Of a stretch of DNA of 64,000 nt, positions 1 to 7,727 are shown in pieces. The DNA lies in contig NZ_LIUF01000003.1 in assembly GCF_001280425.1 (NCBI RefSeq), positions 186,001-250,000 of the forward strand, read 5' to 3'. Every line of letters starts with the position of its first letter. Within the stretch, counting starts at the first letter, position 1. The translations under genes were made by a program, and so were the position numbers. This DNA is from Haloarcula rubripromontorii (GTDB lineage Archaea > Halobacteriota > Halobacteria > Halobacteriales > Haloarculaceae). The notes below the pieces were generated by a model, which was not told where the DNA came from, made no database searches, and saw only the letters and a list, made by a program, of their open reading frames with translations.

Positions 1-1
1 G

Positions 2-1114
2 CTCATCGTGGAACTTGAACTCGCCGACGGCTCCGTCGCGACCGGCGACTGCGCCGCAGTCCAGTACTCCGGGGCCGGCGGCCGCGACCCGCTGTTCCGG
101 GCCGAGAAATACCGCCCGGTCGTCGAGGGGCCAGTCGCCGACGCCCTCCGCGGGCGGGACGCGACCGAGTTCCGGGCGAACGCGACGATGCTGGAGGAAA
201 TGAGCGCCCAGCGCTCGGGCGGCGACCAGCTCCATACTGCGGTCCGCTACGGCGTCTCGCAGGCGCTGTTGAACGCCGCCGCCCGGGCACGAGGTGTGAC
301 GCCGACGGACGTACTCGCCGACGCCTACGACACTGAGCCGGCGACCTCGCCGGTCCCCGTGTTCGGCCAGTCCGGCGACGAACGGCGCATCAACGCCGAG
401 AAGATGCTCATCAAGGGCGTGCCGGTGTTGCCCCACGGCCTGTTCAACAGCGTCGAGAAGGTCGGGGAGAACGGCGAGGGCTTGCGGGACTACCTCGCGT
501 GGCTCTCGGACCGGGCGACCGCGCTCGGGCCGGAGCCGTACTCGCCGCGCTTCCACGTCGACGTGTACGGCATCCTCGGGAAGGTGTTCGGCCCGCCGTA
601 CGACCGGACCGAGGTGACCGACTACTTCGAGACGCTCCGGGAGGCCGCCGCGCCGTACCCCCTTCAGGTGGAGGGACCGATGGACGCGGGCGGCCGCGCC
701 GACCAGATCGCCGAGATGGCCGAACTCCGCGAGGGGCTGGCCGACGCCGGCGTCGAGGTCGACATCGTCGCCGACGAGTGGTGTAACACCTTCGAGGACG
801 TGCAGGCGTTCGTCGACGCGGGCGCGGCCGACCTGGTCCAGGTGAAGACGCCTGACCTCGGCGGCGTCCAGCGCTCGGCCGAGGCGGTCCTGTACTGCGA
901 CGGCACGGACACCCGCGCCTACGTCGGCGGAACCTGCAACGAGACCGTGACTTCGGCGCGGGCCTGCGCCCACGTCGCGCTGGCGACCGACGCCGCACAA
1001 GTGCTTGCGAAACCGGGCATGGGCTTCGACGAGGGGTTCATGGTCGTCACGAACGAGATGCGGCGGGCGCTTGCACGCCGGGAGGCCACACGGGAGGTGC
1101 CGGCCGATGACTGA
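2..1114 (+). CDS. mal: Methylaspartate ammonia-lyase, 5' end outside the window
   Basis: Enolase-superfamily lyase that deaminates 3-methylaspartate to mesaconate in the methylaspartate cycle of acetyl-CoA assimilation. The reading frame is open from the window edge, and 370 residues are visible of about 410 usual for the family, so the N-terminal cap is missing here; the GTG at base 8 is internal. Visible active-site landmarks are the PHGLFN segment, FHVDVYG, EGPMDAG, ADEWCNT and VQVKTPDLGG, whose lysine matches the catalytic lysine of the clostridial enzyme. It overlaps the next gene by 8 bases, indicating translational coupling. Glutamate mutase would be expected just upstream of the window (inference). 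Confidence 0.93.
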   Translation, partial: LIVELELADGSVATGDCAAVQYSGAGGRDPLFRAEKYRPVVEGPVADALRGRDATEFRANATMLEEMSAQRSGGDQLHTAVRYGVSQALLNAAARARGVTPTDVLADAYDTEPATSPVPVFGQSGDERRINAEKMLIKGVPVLPHGLFNSVEKVGENGEGLRDYLAWLSDRATALGPEPYSPRFHVDVYGILGKVFGPPYDRTEVTDYFETLREAAAPYPLQVEGPMDAGGRADQIAEMAELREGLADAGVEVDIVADEWCNTFEDVQAFVDAGAADLVQVKTPDLGGVQRSAEAVLYCDGTDTRAYVGGTCNETVTSARACAHVALATDAAQVLAKPGMGFDEGFMVVTNEMRRALARREATREVPADD

Positions 1115-2183
1115 CTGGACCGACCCCGACGCCGTAGACCTCTCGGACGGCGAGACGTTCGACGCCCTGCTCGACCGCGCCGAGACCAGGGAGAAGGGCC
1201 ACTTCTTCGAGTTCTTCGCGGAGGGCGACGAACTCGTCCACGACCCCGGCCTGCGCCTCTCCCAGCACGGCAGCGAGCAGTGGATGGGCCAGACGCTCAA
1301 CCACGACCCGGCGTACTGGCGGGCCGACGCGGCTCGCGAGCGCGACTACGAGGACGTGCCAGTCCACCCCGATTACCTGCTCGCCTGCGTCATGGGCATC
1401 ACCGTCGAGGACCTCTCGGAGAAGGGCGGCTACTTCCTCGGGCGCGACGACGTACAGTTCCACCGCCCGGCGACCCCGGGAACGCTGCTGGCCGTCACCT
1501 CGACCGTCGTCGACACGCGGACCTCCTCGTCACGGCCGAAGTACGGCATCGTGACGTGGGAGACGGAGGGCCGCGACCGCGAGACGGGCGAGACGCTGGT
1601 GACCTACCGGCGGACGAACATGATTCCGCGCCGGGAGCCCGCGGCGACCGACGGCGGCGCGGTCGGCGAGCAGGACGCGGGCGGTCCGACGCTCCCCGAC
1701 ACGCTACTCTCGCCCGACGGCGAACACTTCGCGGACTTCCAGCGGGCGCTCGACACCGCTCGTGAGGAACAGGCCGCCGTCGCCTACCGCCACGAACGCG
1801 GCCGGACGATGGACGACCAGCTTGTCGCCGGCCTGCCGCTGGCGACGCTCAACACCGCGCGCCAGCACCACAACCGCGACGAGATGGCCGACTCGCCCTC
1901 GGGCGACATCGTCGCCTATGGCGATGTGACCCGCTCGATTGCGCTTGCCCACGCCCGCTCCGACGAGGCGACCTACCGGGAGCACCGGTTCGCAGACGAG
2001 CGGTTCCACGACTTCGTCACGCTGGGCGACACCGTCTACGGCTTCACCCGCGTCCTCGATTGTGACCCCGACGCCGGACCGGAGCGGGCCGGCGCGGTCA
2101 CGTTTGAACACGTCGCGTTCAATCAAGAGCAGACCCCGGTCTACTCTGGCCGGCGAACCGCACTCATCCAGCGAGACACATGA
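1107..2183 (+). CDS. mch: Mesaconyl-CoA hydratase (MaoC-like, methylaspartate cycle)
   Basis: Hydrates mesaconyl-CoA to beta-methylmalyl-CoA. The 358-residue protein has the double hot-dog layout of MaoC-type hydratases, with an N-terminal half containing the FHRPATPG region and a C-terminal half containing GDVTRSIALAHARS. The ATG at 1107 overlaps the end of the lyase gene; a longer open frame upstream of it is rejected because it runs through that gene and has no haloarchaeal acidic character. The stop overlaps the next start by 4 bases (ATGA), so all three genes form one coupled operon. Assignment rests on family resemblance plus the diagnostic neighbours. Confidence 0.92.
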   Translation: MTDWTDPDAVDLSDGETFDALLDRAETREKGHFFEFFAEGDELVHDPGLRLSQHGSEQWMGQTLNHDPAYWRADAARERDYEDVPVHPDYLLACVMGITVEDLSEKGGYFLGRDDVQFHRPATPGTLLAVTSTVVDTRTSSSRPKYGIVTWETEGRDRETGETLVTYRRTNMIPRREPAATDGGAVGEQDAGGPTLPDTLLSPDGEHFADFQRALDTAREEQAAVAYRHERGRTMDDQLVAGLPLATLNTARQHHNRDEMADSPSGDIVAYGDVTRSIALAHARSDEATYREHRFADERFHDFVTLGDTVYGFTRVLDCDPDAGPERAGAVTFEHVAFNQEQTPVYSGRRTALIQRDT

Positions 2184-3220
2184 CACGACTCTGCCGCACC
2201 TTCCAGACCGCACCGGCCGCGATTCCGAATGACAACAGCGCGAAGTTCCTCGTCTCGGGGCTGACGAGCGAGGGGTTCCAGGCCCCGGACTGGCTCGTCC
2301 CCGACATTGAGGACGGCACCGCGCCGTCGATGAAAGACGAGGCCGTCGATAACATCATCGAGCACGTCCCGGACCACGCCGACGACTTCGCCGGGGACAT
2401 CCTTCCGCGCGTGGAGTGGGCCTACGACGACGCCGACGCCCGCGAGCGCGGTATCGAGCAGGTGACCCGCCTCGCGGCTGAGGTCGGCGAGGAACTCGAC
2501 GGCTTCGTCTTCCCGAAAACCGGTCGCCTCGACGACGTGCGTGACGCTGCGGGGGTCGTCGCCGACGCGGAGCGCGACGCCGGGCTTCCCGAGGGGACGC
2601 TGGAAATGGCAATCATTCTGGAGACAGCGCCGGGCCGCTCGGACCTGCGCGAGATTTGCCAGTACGCCACAGATACCCGGCTCTCCGGGCTCGTGTTCGG
2701 GCCGGTCGACTACACAGCGGAACTCGGCGGTCGCACACTCGACGGCGAGCGGCCCCGCTGGGACGGCCTGCTTGAAGCGCTGTCGAACGAGACGAGCGCG
2801 GCCGACATCGTCGCCATCGGCGGCCCCTTCGACCAGCTGTTTCACGAACGGGCCGGCGTGACCTACTACAACGCCGAGGGCTACGCCGACCAGGTCGAAC
2901 ACGAGGCGACCATCGGCATCGACGGGTCGTGGTCGCTACACCCCAAGCAGACCGAGCAGGCCAACCGCATCCACATGCCCACGACCGAGGAACTGGAGCG
3001 GGACCTCCACAAGATCGAGTCGTTCAACGAGGCCAAACGCGAAGGGACCGGCGCGGTCGTCGTCGACGGCCAGATGGTCGACGAGGCGACCTACAAGAAC
3101 TTCGCGAACACGGTCAAGACAGTGCGCGCCATCGACGAGACCCACCCCGCCCAGACTGCGGAGTACTACGACGGCGACCTGCTGGCGCGGGCGACCGACG
3201 TGGACCTGATTTTCGGCTGA
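2180..3220 (+). CDS. mclA: Beta-methylmalyl-CoA lyase (HpcH/HpaI-CitE family)
   Basis: Cleaves beta-methylmalyl-CoA to glyoxylate and propionyl-CoA, the step that links the methylaspartate cycle to malate synthesis and propionyl-CoA carboxylation. The 346-residue TIM-barrel protein shows family signatures such as PDIEDGTAPSMKDEA near residue 40, a metal-binding region around LEMAIILETAPG, and LVFGPVDYTAELGG near residue 175. The start overlaps the hydratase stop by ATGA. CitE-like relatives can act on malyl-CoA or citramalyl-CoA, but the position directly behind mal and mch makes the beta-methylmalyl-CoA role by far the most likely. Confidence 0.9.
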   Translation: MTRLCRTFQTAPAAIPNDNSAKFLVSGLTSEGFQAPDWLVPDIEDGTAPSMKDEAVDNIIEHVPDHADDFAGDILPRVEWAYDDADARERGIEQVTRLAAEVGEELDGFVFPKTGRLDDVRDAAGVVADAERDAGLPEGTLEMAIILETAPGRSDLREICQYATDTRLSGLVFGPVDYTAELGGRTLDGERPRWDGLLEALSNETSAADIVAIGGPFDQLFHERAGVTYYNAEGYADQVEHEATIGIDGSWSLHPKQTEQANRIHMPTTEELERDLHKIESFNEAKREGTGAVVVDGQMVDEATYKNFANTVKTVRAIDETHPAQTAEYYDGDLLARATDVDLIFG

Positions 3221-3240
3221 GACAGCGACCCTCTTTTCGG

Positions 3241-4359
3241 CTATTCGAAATACGCCGCCAGCCGCGCGGCCGCCTCGTCGACCCGGGGCGTCACGAGCGC
3301 GAACCGTATCCAGTCGCTCCGGGATTCGCCGAACGCCTCGCCGGGCATCCCGGCGACGCCGGCCTCGTCGATGAGTTCGTACACGTTCTCGAACGACCCG
3401 GGGAAGTCGGGGAACCGCGCCATCACGTAGAAGCCGCCGTCCGGGCGGTTGTACTCGGCCCCGGCCTCTGCCAGTGCGGTACAGAAGTCATCAACGCGCT
3501 CTTCGAGCCGCCGTCGGCAGGCGGCGTAGTAGTCCGGACTCGTCGTCTTCAGCGCCCGCAAAACGGCGTACTGGGCCGGTCGGCTTCCGGTGACGTTCGT
3601 GAGCATGTGCTGGGTCCGGGCGCGCTCTATGAGCGAGCCGGTGGGACCGTCCTCTGGTGGGAAGATAGCGTAGCCGACCCTGAACCCCGTTATTGCCATC
3701 GTCTTCGAAAAGGAGTTGGTGGCGACGACGTGGTCTGAGTCGGCGTGCAGCGCCGAACTGAACCGGCCCGCGTAGTCGAAGTGGTCGTACACTTCGTCAC
3801 TGAGCAGTAGCGCGTCGTACTCCTCGGCGATGGCAGCGAACTCGGCCATCGCGTCGGCGTCGTACACCGCGCCGGTGGGGTTGTTCGGGGAGTTGACGAC
3901 GATGACGGCCGTCTCGTCGCTCGCGGCCGCCCGGACGTCCGCGGGGTCCAGCCGATTTGCTTCGTCGACTGGAACGAATGAGATGTCTGCGCCGATGAAG
4001 TTCGCTCGGCCGGCGTAGTAGGGGTAAACGGGGTCAGTCAGGAGAATCTCGTTGCCATCGAAGTGGTGGAGCCCGCCGGTCATCGCGAGGTGGTTCGCCT
4101 CGCCAGCGCCGTTCGTGACGAGGACGCGGGTCCGGTCCACGCCGCGCCGAGCGGCGATTTCGTCGCGGAGCGGTGTCAGCCCAACGGATGGCGGATACTG
4201 GTAGTCGTCGGCCGGGGCCTCGGCGTAGTCCCTGAGCCCGTCCCGAAGCCCCTCGGGCGGGTCCCAGTCGGGATTGCCCGACACCATGTCCACCACGTCC
4301 CGGTCGGCCCGGGCCGCGTACTGCATGACCCGGAAGAACTGGGGTTCCGTGTAGTCCAT
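3241..4359 (-). CDS. Class I/II pyridoxal-phosphate aminotransferase
   Basis: A 372-residue aspartate-aminotransferase-fold enzyme. The PLP lysine lies in TNSFSKTMAITGFRVGY, preceded by the NSPNNPTG turn and the LLSDEVYDHF segment that binds the pyridine ring. I start it at the ATG giving MDYTEPQFF; 40 residues encoded upstream are Arg/Gly/Pro-rich and look non-coding. It converges on the methylaspartate operon with only 20 bases between stops, so it is not part of it. The substrate cannot be read from sequence; haloarchaea carry many such paralogues, and a link to glutamate or aspartate supply for the neighbouring cycle is only a guess. Confidence 0.88.
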   Translation of the reverse strand: MDYTEPQFFRVMQYAARADRDVVDMVSGNPDWDPPEGLRDGLRDYAEAPADDYQYPPSVGLTPLRDEIAARRGVDRTRVLVTNGAGEANHLAMTGGLHHFDGNEILLTDPVYPYYAGRANFIGADISFVPVDEANRLDPADVRAAASDETAVIVVNSPNNPTGAVYDADAMAEFAAIAEEYDALLLSDEVYDHFDYAGRFSSALHADSDHVVATNSFSKTMAITGFRVGYAIFPPEDGPTGSLIERARTQHMLTNVTGSRPAQYAVLRALKTTSPDYYAACRRRLEERVDDFCTALAEAGAEYNRPDGGFYVMARFPDFPGSFENVYELIDEAGVAGMPGEAFGESRSDWIRFALVTPRVDEAAARLAAYFE

Positions 4360-4397
4360 ACGGGCTCTGTGGCCGCCGGCTCCGTCTGCTTTTCTGT

Positions 4398-4541
4398 CTA
4401 CTGGCGGACGTACAGCGTCAGTCCACCAAGCACCAGCAGCAGTAGCCCCCACAGGAGGTCCGACCCCGGCAAGACCCACAGGAACAGCGTCACGAGGCCC
4501 GACGTAACGAGTGACCAGCCAAGCGTCGTCTGATAGCTCAT
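4398..4541 (-). CDS. 47-residue two-helix membrane protein
   Basis: A small gene reading MSYQTTLGWSLVTSGLVTL at its start and LTLYVRQ at its end. It encodes two hydrophobic helices (about residues 8-24 and 28-44) joined by a short LPGSD turn, so it should be a membrane hairpin with both ends on the same side. It sits 38 bases upstream of the aminotransferase and could share its transcript. No function is recognisable. Support for it being real comes from unbroken hydrophobic pattern, a basic C-terminus that fits the positive-inside rule, and a tidy position between the aminotransferase and the divergent pncC promoter. Confidence 0.65.
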   Translation of the reverse strand: MSYQTTLGWSLVTSGLVTLFLWVLPGSDLLWGLLLLVLGGLTLYVRQ

Positions 4542-4586
4542 ACGCCCATTTATGTCTCTAAACTGAAATACCCCGGCCTGGGATGA

Positions 4587-4596
4587 ACGCTTATTC
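4587..4596 (+). promoter_or_regulatory. TATA-like box of pncC
   Basis: The sequence CGCTTATTCG is centred about 28 bases before the pncC ATG. This spacing implies a leaderless or near-leaderless transcript, the usual haloarchaeal arrangement. Confidence 0.5.
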
Positions 4597-4619
4597 GCCC
4601 GTCACGACAATTACCGCTA

Positions 4620-5129
4620 ATGACAGACGACACAGCGGACCTGGTCGAGAAGCGCGTCGGCAAGCGTCTCCGGGAAGCCGATGCCACAGTCGCTACCGCG
4701 GAGTCCTGTACCGGTGGTCTCGTCGGCTCGAAAATAACAGATATCCCCGGCTCAAGCGATTACTTCGACCGCTCGCTGGTCACCTACTCCTACGAAGCCA
4801 AGCGGGAACTGCTGGCCGTCTCGCGTGAATCGCTGGATGCCCACGGTGCAGTGTCGGAGCCGGTCGCCGCGGAGATGGCTCAGGGCGTTCGCGACACCGC
4901 CCGGACCGACTGGGGCGTCGCCACAACCGGCGTTGCTGGGCCGAGCGGCGGTTCGCCGGAGACGCCTGTCGGGACGGTGTACATCGCCGTCGCCGAGGCG
5001 GCCCCATGGGGAACCAACGAGTCCGGCGTGACGGTATCTCGCTACGAGTTTGACGGCACCCGTCGCGAAATCAAAGCGGCCATCGCGACACAGGCGCTCC
5101 GGGACCTGGAAACCGCCTTACAGGAGTAG
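4620..5129 (+). CDS. pncC: Nicotinamide-nucleotide amidohydrolase, CinA C-terminal family
   Basis: Stand-alone CinA C-terminal domain of 169 residues, the normal length for PncC, which deamidates nicotinamide mononucleotide to nicotinate mononucleotide in pyridine-nucleotide salvage. The family motifs TAESCTGGL (residues 26-34) and GVAGPSGGSPETPVGTVYIA (about 104-123) are intact. The N-terminal molybdopterin-like domain of full CinA is absent, as in other archaeal and bacterial PncC forms. A leaderless promoter lies directly upstream. Activity on NMN is inferred from the family. Confidence 0.88.
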   Translation: MTDDTADLVEKRVGKRLREADATVATAESCTGGLVGSKITDIPGSSDYFDRSLVTYSYEAKRELLAVSRESLDAHGAVSEPVAAEMAQGVRDTARTDWGVATTGVAGPSGGSPETPVGTVYIAVAEAAPWGTNESGVTVSRYEFDGTRREIKAAIATQALRDLETALQE

Positions 5130-5165
5130 TAAGCCATTTCAGTCGGGACACAGACGGTCAGGTAG

Positions 5166-5672
5166 ATGAACAAACGTGGGCACGTCCTGAACGCCGTCCT
5201 CCTGAGCATCGGACTGGGGTACGTTCTCGACCCATCGGGCGACGTGACGACTTTCGCGACAATCGCGGAGGTGTTTCTCCCCGTCGTCCTGGGCGCACTG
5301 TTCCCCGATGTCGACACGGCCTTCGGCAAGCACCGCAAGACGCTGCACAACATCCCTGTCCTCATCATATTCCTGGCCCACCCACTGTATCACGGCGGTA
5401 ATCTCCAGTGGGTGTGGCTCGGCGTCCTCACGCATTACGTGCTGGACTACTTCGGCTCCCGCCGGGGCATTGCCCTGTTCTACCCGTTCTCGGACACGGA
5501 GTACGGCTCGCCGACGGGCGTTACAACGTCCAGCGACCGCGCCGAAGCCGTTACCGTCGTGATTACCGCCTTCGAACTGCTCGCGGTCGCCCTGCTTGTC
5601 CACGTCCTCCCGCAGTATCTGCCGCCGGTGGTCAGAACCTTCGTCGTCGACAACAGCGCATTTCTGGTTTAG
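5166..5672 (+). CDS. DUF457/YdjM-type membrane-bound metal-dependent hydrolase-like protein
   Basis: A 168-residue integral membrane protein with four or so hydrophobic stretches. It has the DUF457 (YdjM) signature: an acidic segment ALFPDVDTAFG after the first helices, then HRKTLHN, and a later HYVLDYFGSRRG motif whose His and Asp residues could bind metal. The family is annotated as metal-dependent hydrolases but no substrate is established. It follows pncC by 36 bases in the same direction. A second member of the same family lies at 27197-27682. Its stop overlaps the stop of the convergent PHP gene. Confidence 0.75.
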   Translation: MNKRGHVLNAVLLSIGLGYVLDPSGDVTTFATIAEVFLPVVLGALFPDVDTAFGKHRKTLHNIPVLIIFLAHPLYHGGNLQWVWLGVLTHYVLDYFGSRRGIALFYPFSDTEYGSPTGVTTSSDRAEAVTVVITAFELLAVALLVHVLPQYLPPVVRTFVVDNSAFLV

Positions 5673-6430
5673 TACACCTTCACGTCGTTGAACCGACCGT
5701 CGTACGCGACGTGGTCGGGGTGCGTCGGCTCGGTCCCCTGCAGCATCAGCCGGTCGAACTTGCCCCACGTGTTTTCCAGCCCCAGATGTGCCCACTCGAC
5801 CGCCCGCCGGAGGTCGTGTGAGAGCCCGTCGCGATGGAACAGCGACCGCTCCACGTCGTTTTTCAGTGCCGTACTGAGCGCCGCCACGTCGTCGAACGCC
5901 TCGGCGAAGGTCACGTACGCCTCACCGACGGTCCCACGGACGTGGGCATACGACGAGACGAACGGCTCGTGACCGGTTGCCGACGTGAACGACTGCGCGC
6001 GGTCCCGGTGGTGGGACAGCTGTTTGGGGTTGTACACTTCCAGCGCGTCGATACTGTCCTCGTACGCTTCGATGTCATCCAGTCCGAGACTGACATTGAG
6101 AAAGCCGGGATGGGGGACGAGGACGGCCGCGTCTTGGCGGTCCAGTTCTCGCATCGCGCCGTCGAAGGTAATGAAATCTGGAATCGGCGCTTCGAGACCG
6201 ATGGCCAGTACGTGCCGGCGCTGTTGCCAGGTGCCAGTAAAGATCTCTCTGGCCGGGAACACAGTCAGCTCTTCGTCGGAAAACGCCTCTGCTTGCCGCC
6301 GTATCTCCGGGAGCCGCGTGAAATGCGGCGCGTACACCAGCGCGTCGAGGCCACGTGCCTTCGCGCGCTCGACGACCCCGTCGTCGAGCACTTTCACGTG
6401 GAGATCAACGGCGTACCCCTCGGGTTGCAC
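5669..6430 (-). CDS. PHP-domain phosphoesterase-like protein
   Basis: A 253-residue protein of the PHP fold. The VDLHVKVLDDG start, the APHFTR segment, AREIFTG, LVPHPGF and a C-terminal SYAHVRG place metal-ligand histidines in PHP order, although the first motif is DLHVK rather than the usual DxHxH, so one metal site may be altered. I choose the GTG at 6430 because it directly precedes the conserved fold; the longer frame upstream runs antisense through the zinc-finger gene. Haloarchaeal PHP proteins are generally uncharacterised, and the substrate here is unknown. Confidence 0.72.
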   Translation of the reverse strand: MQPEGYAVDLHVKVLDDGVVERAKARGLDALVYAPHFTRLPEIRRQAEAFSDEELTVFPAREIFTGTWQQRRHVLAIGLEAPIPDFITFDGAMRELDRQDAAVLVPHPGFLNVSLGLDDIEAYEDSIDALEVYNPKQLSHHRDRAQSFTSATGHEPFVSSYAHVRGTVGEAYVTFAEAFDDVAALSTALKNDVERSLFHRDGLSHDLRRAVEWAHLGLENTWGKFDRLMLQGTEPTHPDHVAYDGRFNDVKVY

Positions 6431-6545
6431 GGTCGACGCTAACTCCGTACTGCCATTAGGGGTTTCCGTTTCGGCAGTCTGCGAGACAGACGGCTGACAG
6501 GTGGCAGCCAACGTTTTTAACCCCGCGTCGCCTGCCACTGAGCAA

Positions 6546-6845
6546 ATGCCACGCTGGGAGTGCGACATCGAAGGGGACGACAGACAGTTCGACCGCGTCG
6601 AGGAACTCATCATCCACCAGTCGGTCGAACACGACCGCATCGAGTGCAAGGTCTGTGGTGCCGTCGTCCCCGACGGCTACTTCGCTATCAAGCACGCGTT
6701 CGACGAACACTCCCGCGCGGAGTACGTTCGCGCCTACGACGCCTCTGCCGCTGAGGTCCGCCGCCGCGAACAGATCAAGGAGTCCGTCGAGGCCGCCGCC
6801 AACATGAGCGAAGTCATCGATCGACTGGAAGGCGGCGAAGCGTAG
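6546..6845 (+). CDS. Small C2H2-type zinc-finger protein
   Basis: A 99-residue acidic protein containing one apparent zinc site, CKVCGAVVPDGYFAIKHAFDEH, that is C-x2-C-x12-H-x4-H at about residues 37-58, followed by a charged C-terminal helix. The promoter element ACGTTTTTAA ends 26 bases before the ATG, consistent with a leaderless transcript and supporting this start. It is divergent from the PHP gene. The fold suggests nucleic-acid or protein binding; no specific role can be assigned. Confidence 0.75.
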   Translation: MPRWECDIEGDDRQFDRVEELIIHQSVEHDRIECKVCGAVVPDGYFAIKHAFDEHSRAEYVRAYDASAAEVRRREQIKESVEAAANMSEVIDRLEGGEA

Positions 6846-6966
6846 CGACCGCCGTTTGTTTTACCGCGCCGCCTGACCAGATAGTGGTCACTGGAAACTA
6901 GTTTGAAAACGCAATGTAATCGCTTTTTGCCGGCTTACTCCGCTATGATTCGAGGTGAACGGAGAG

Positions 6967-7404
6967 CTATCGCTCTTCTGAGTCAAGAACCCGGATCTGG
7001 TCACCACGCACGGTCACCGGAATCGGGACCGTCGCCTCGTACAGTTCGACGGTGACCTGGTCCTTGCCCTCGTCGATGCGCTGGACCTGTGCCTTCTCGC
7101 CCTTGAACGGGCCGGCGATGAGTTCGACGATGTCGCCCTCTGCGATCCCTTCCACGTCGGGTTTCGGGGAGAGGAAGTGCTCGACTTCCGCCATCGAGGA
7201 CTCCCCCTGCACGACGCCGTTGGCGTGGGGAATCTCGTCGAGGATACGGTCGAACACCGCAGCGTCGTCGGCTTCCACCATCACGTAACTCGTCAGCGAG
7301 TCCGGCGCGAGCGCGGCGTGAATCTCGTCTTCCTCGCGGGAGATGATCATGTCCGCGACGGTGCGTTCCTGGCTGGCCGTGGTTTTGACTGCGTAGATCC
7401 CCAT
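6967..7404 (-). CDS. spt5: Transcription elongation factor Spt5 (NusG homologue)
   Basis: The 145-residue archaeal Spt5 has an N-terminal NGN domain (MGIYAVKTTASQERTVADM onwards) that binds the RNA-polymerase clamp, and a C-terminal KOW domain (GDIVELIAGPFKGEKAQVQ). It increases processivity together with Spt4. It lies 4 bases downstream of secE on the same strand, the secE-spt5 arrangement conserved across archaea and bacteria. The length is exactly typical for archaeal Spt5. Confidence 0.95.
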   Translation of the reverse strand: MGIYAVKTTASQERTVADMIISREEDEIHAALAPDSLTSYVMVEADDAAVFDRILDEIPHANGVVQGESSMAEVEHFLSPKPDVEGIAEGDIVELIAGPFKGEKAQVQRIDEGKDQVTVELYEATVPIPVTVRGDQIRVLDSEER

Positions 7405-7408
7405 CGGT

Positions 7409-7588
7409 TTACACCGGCTTGCTGCCAGGTACGAAGGTCATCACGGCGAAGATGATGAACCCGAGCAGTCCGACCAGCGCGATGCCCGCGCCGGCGATTT
7501 TCGCGATCTGGGAGAACTCCTCCCACGACGGCGTACTCGCAAGTTTGAGTACGCGGATGTAGGAGGTGAGATCGTATGGAACGTCCAT
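7409..7588 (-). CDS. secE: Protein translocase subunit SecE (Sec61 gamma)
   Basis: A 59-residue single-pass membrane protein starting MDVPYDLTSYIRVLKLAS. An amphipathic surface helix (EEFSQIAKIAG) is followed by one transmembrane helix (about residues 34-53) and a short tail. This is the standard small archaeal SecE that clamps the two halves of SecY. The adjacency to spt5 with a 4-base gap confirms it. An ATATAGAAAA element centred about 28 bases before the ATG is a plausible promoter for the secE-spt5 pair. Confidence 0.93.
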   Translation of the reverse strand: MDVPYDLTSYIRVLKLASTPSWEEFSQIAKIAGAGIALVGLLGFIIFAVMTFVPGSKPV

Positions 7589-7727
7589 AGCGGGTCGTAC
7601 CCACTGGTGGCTTTTCTATATTGTGGTGCGCGGCGACGACTCGAACCGCTCACAGTGTATCGCGTCATCAAAAAACGTAGTCGACAGAGAGAGCGATACC
7701 CGGAACGGGCGTTCCGAACCCGTTCGA

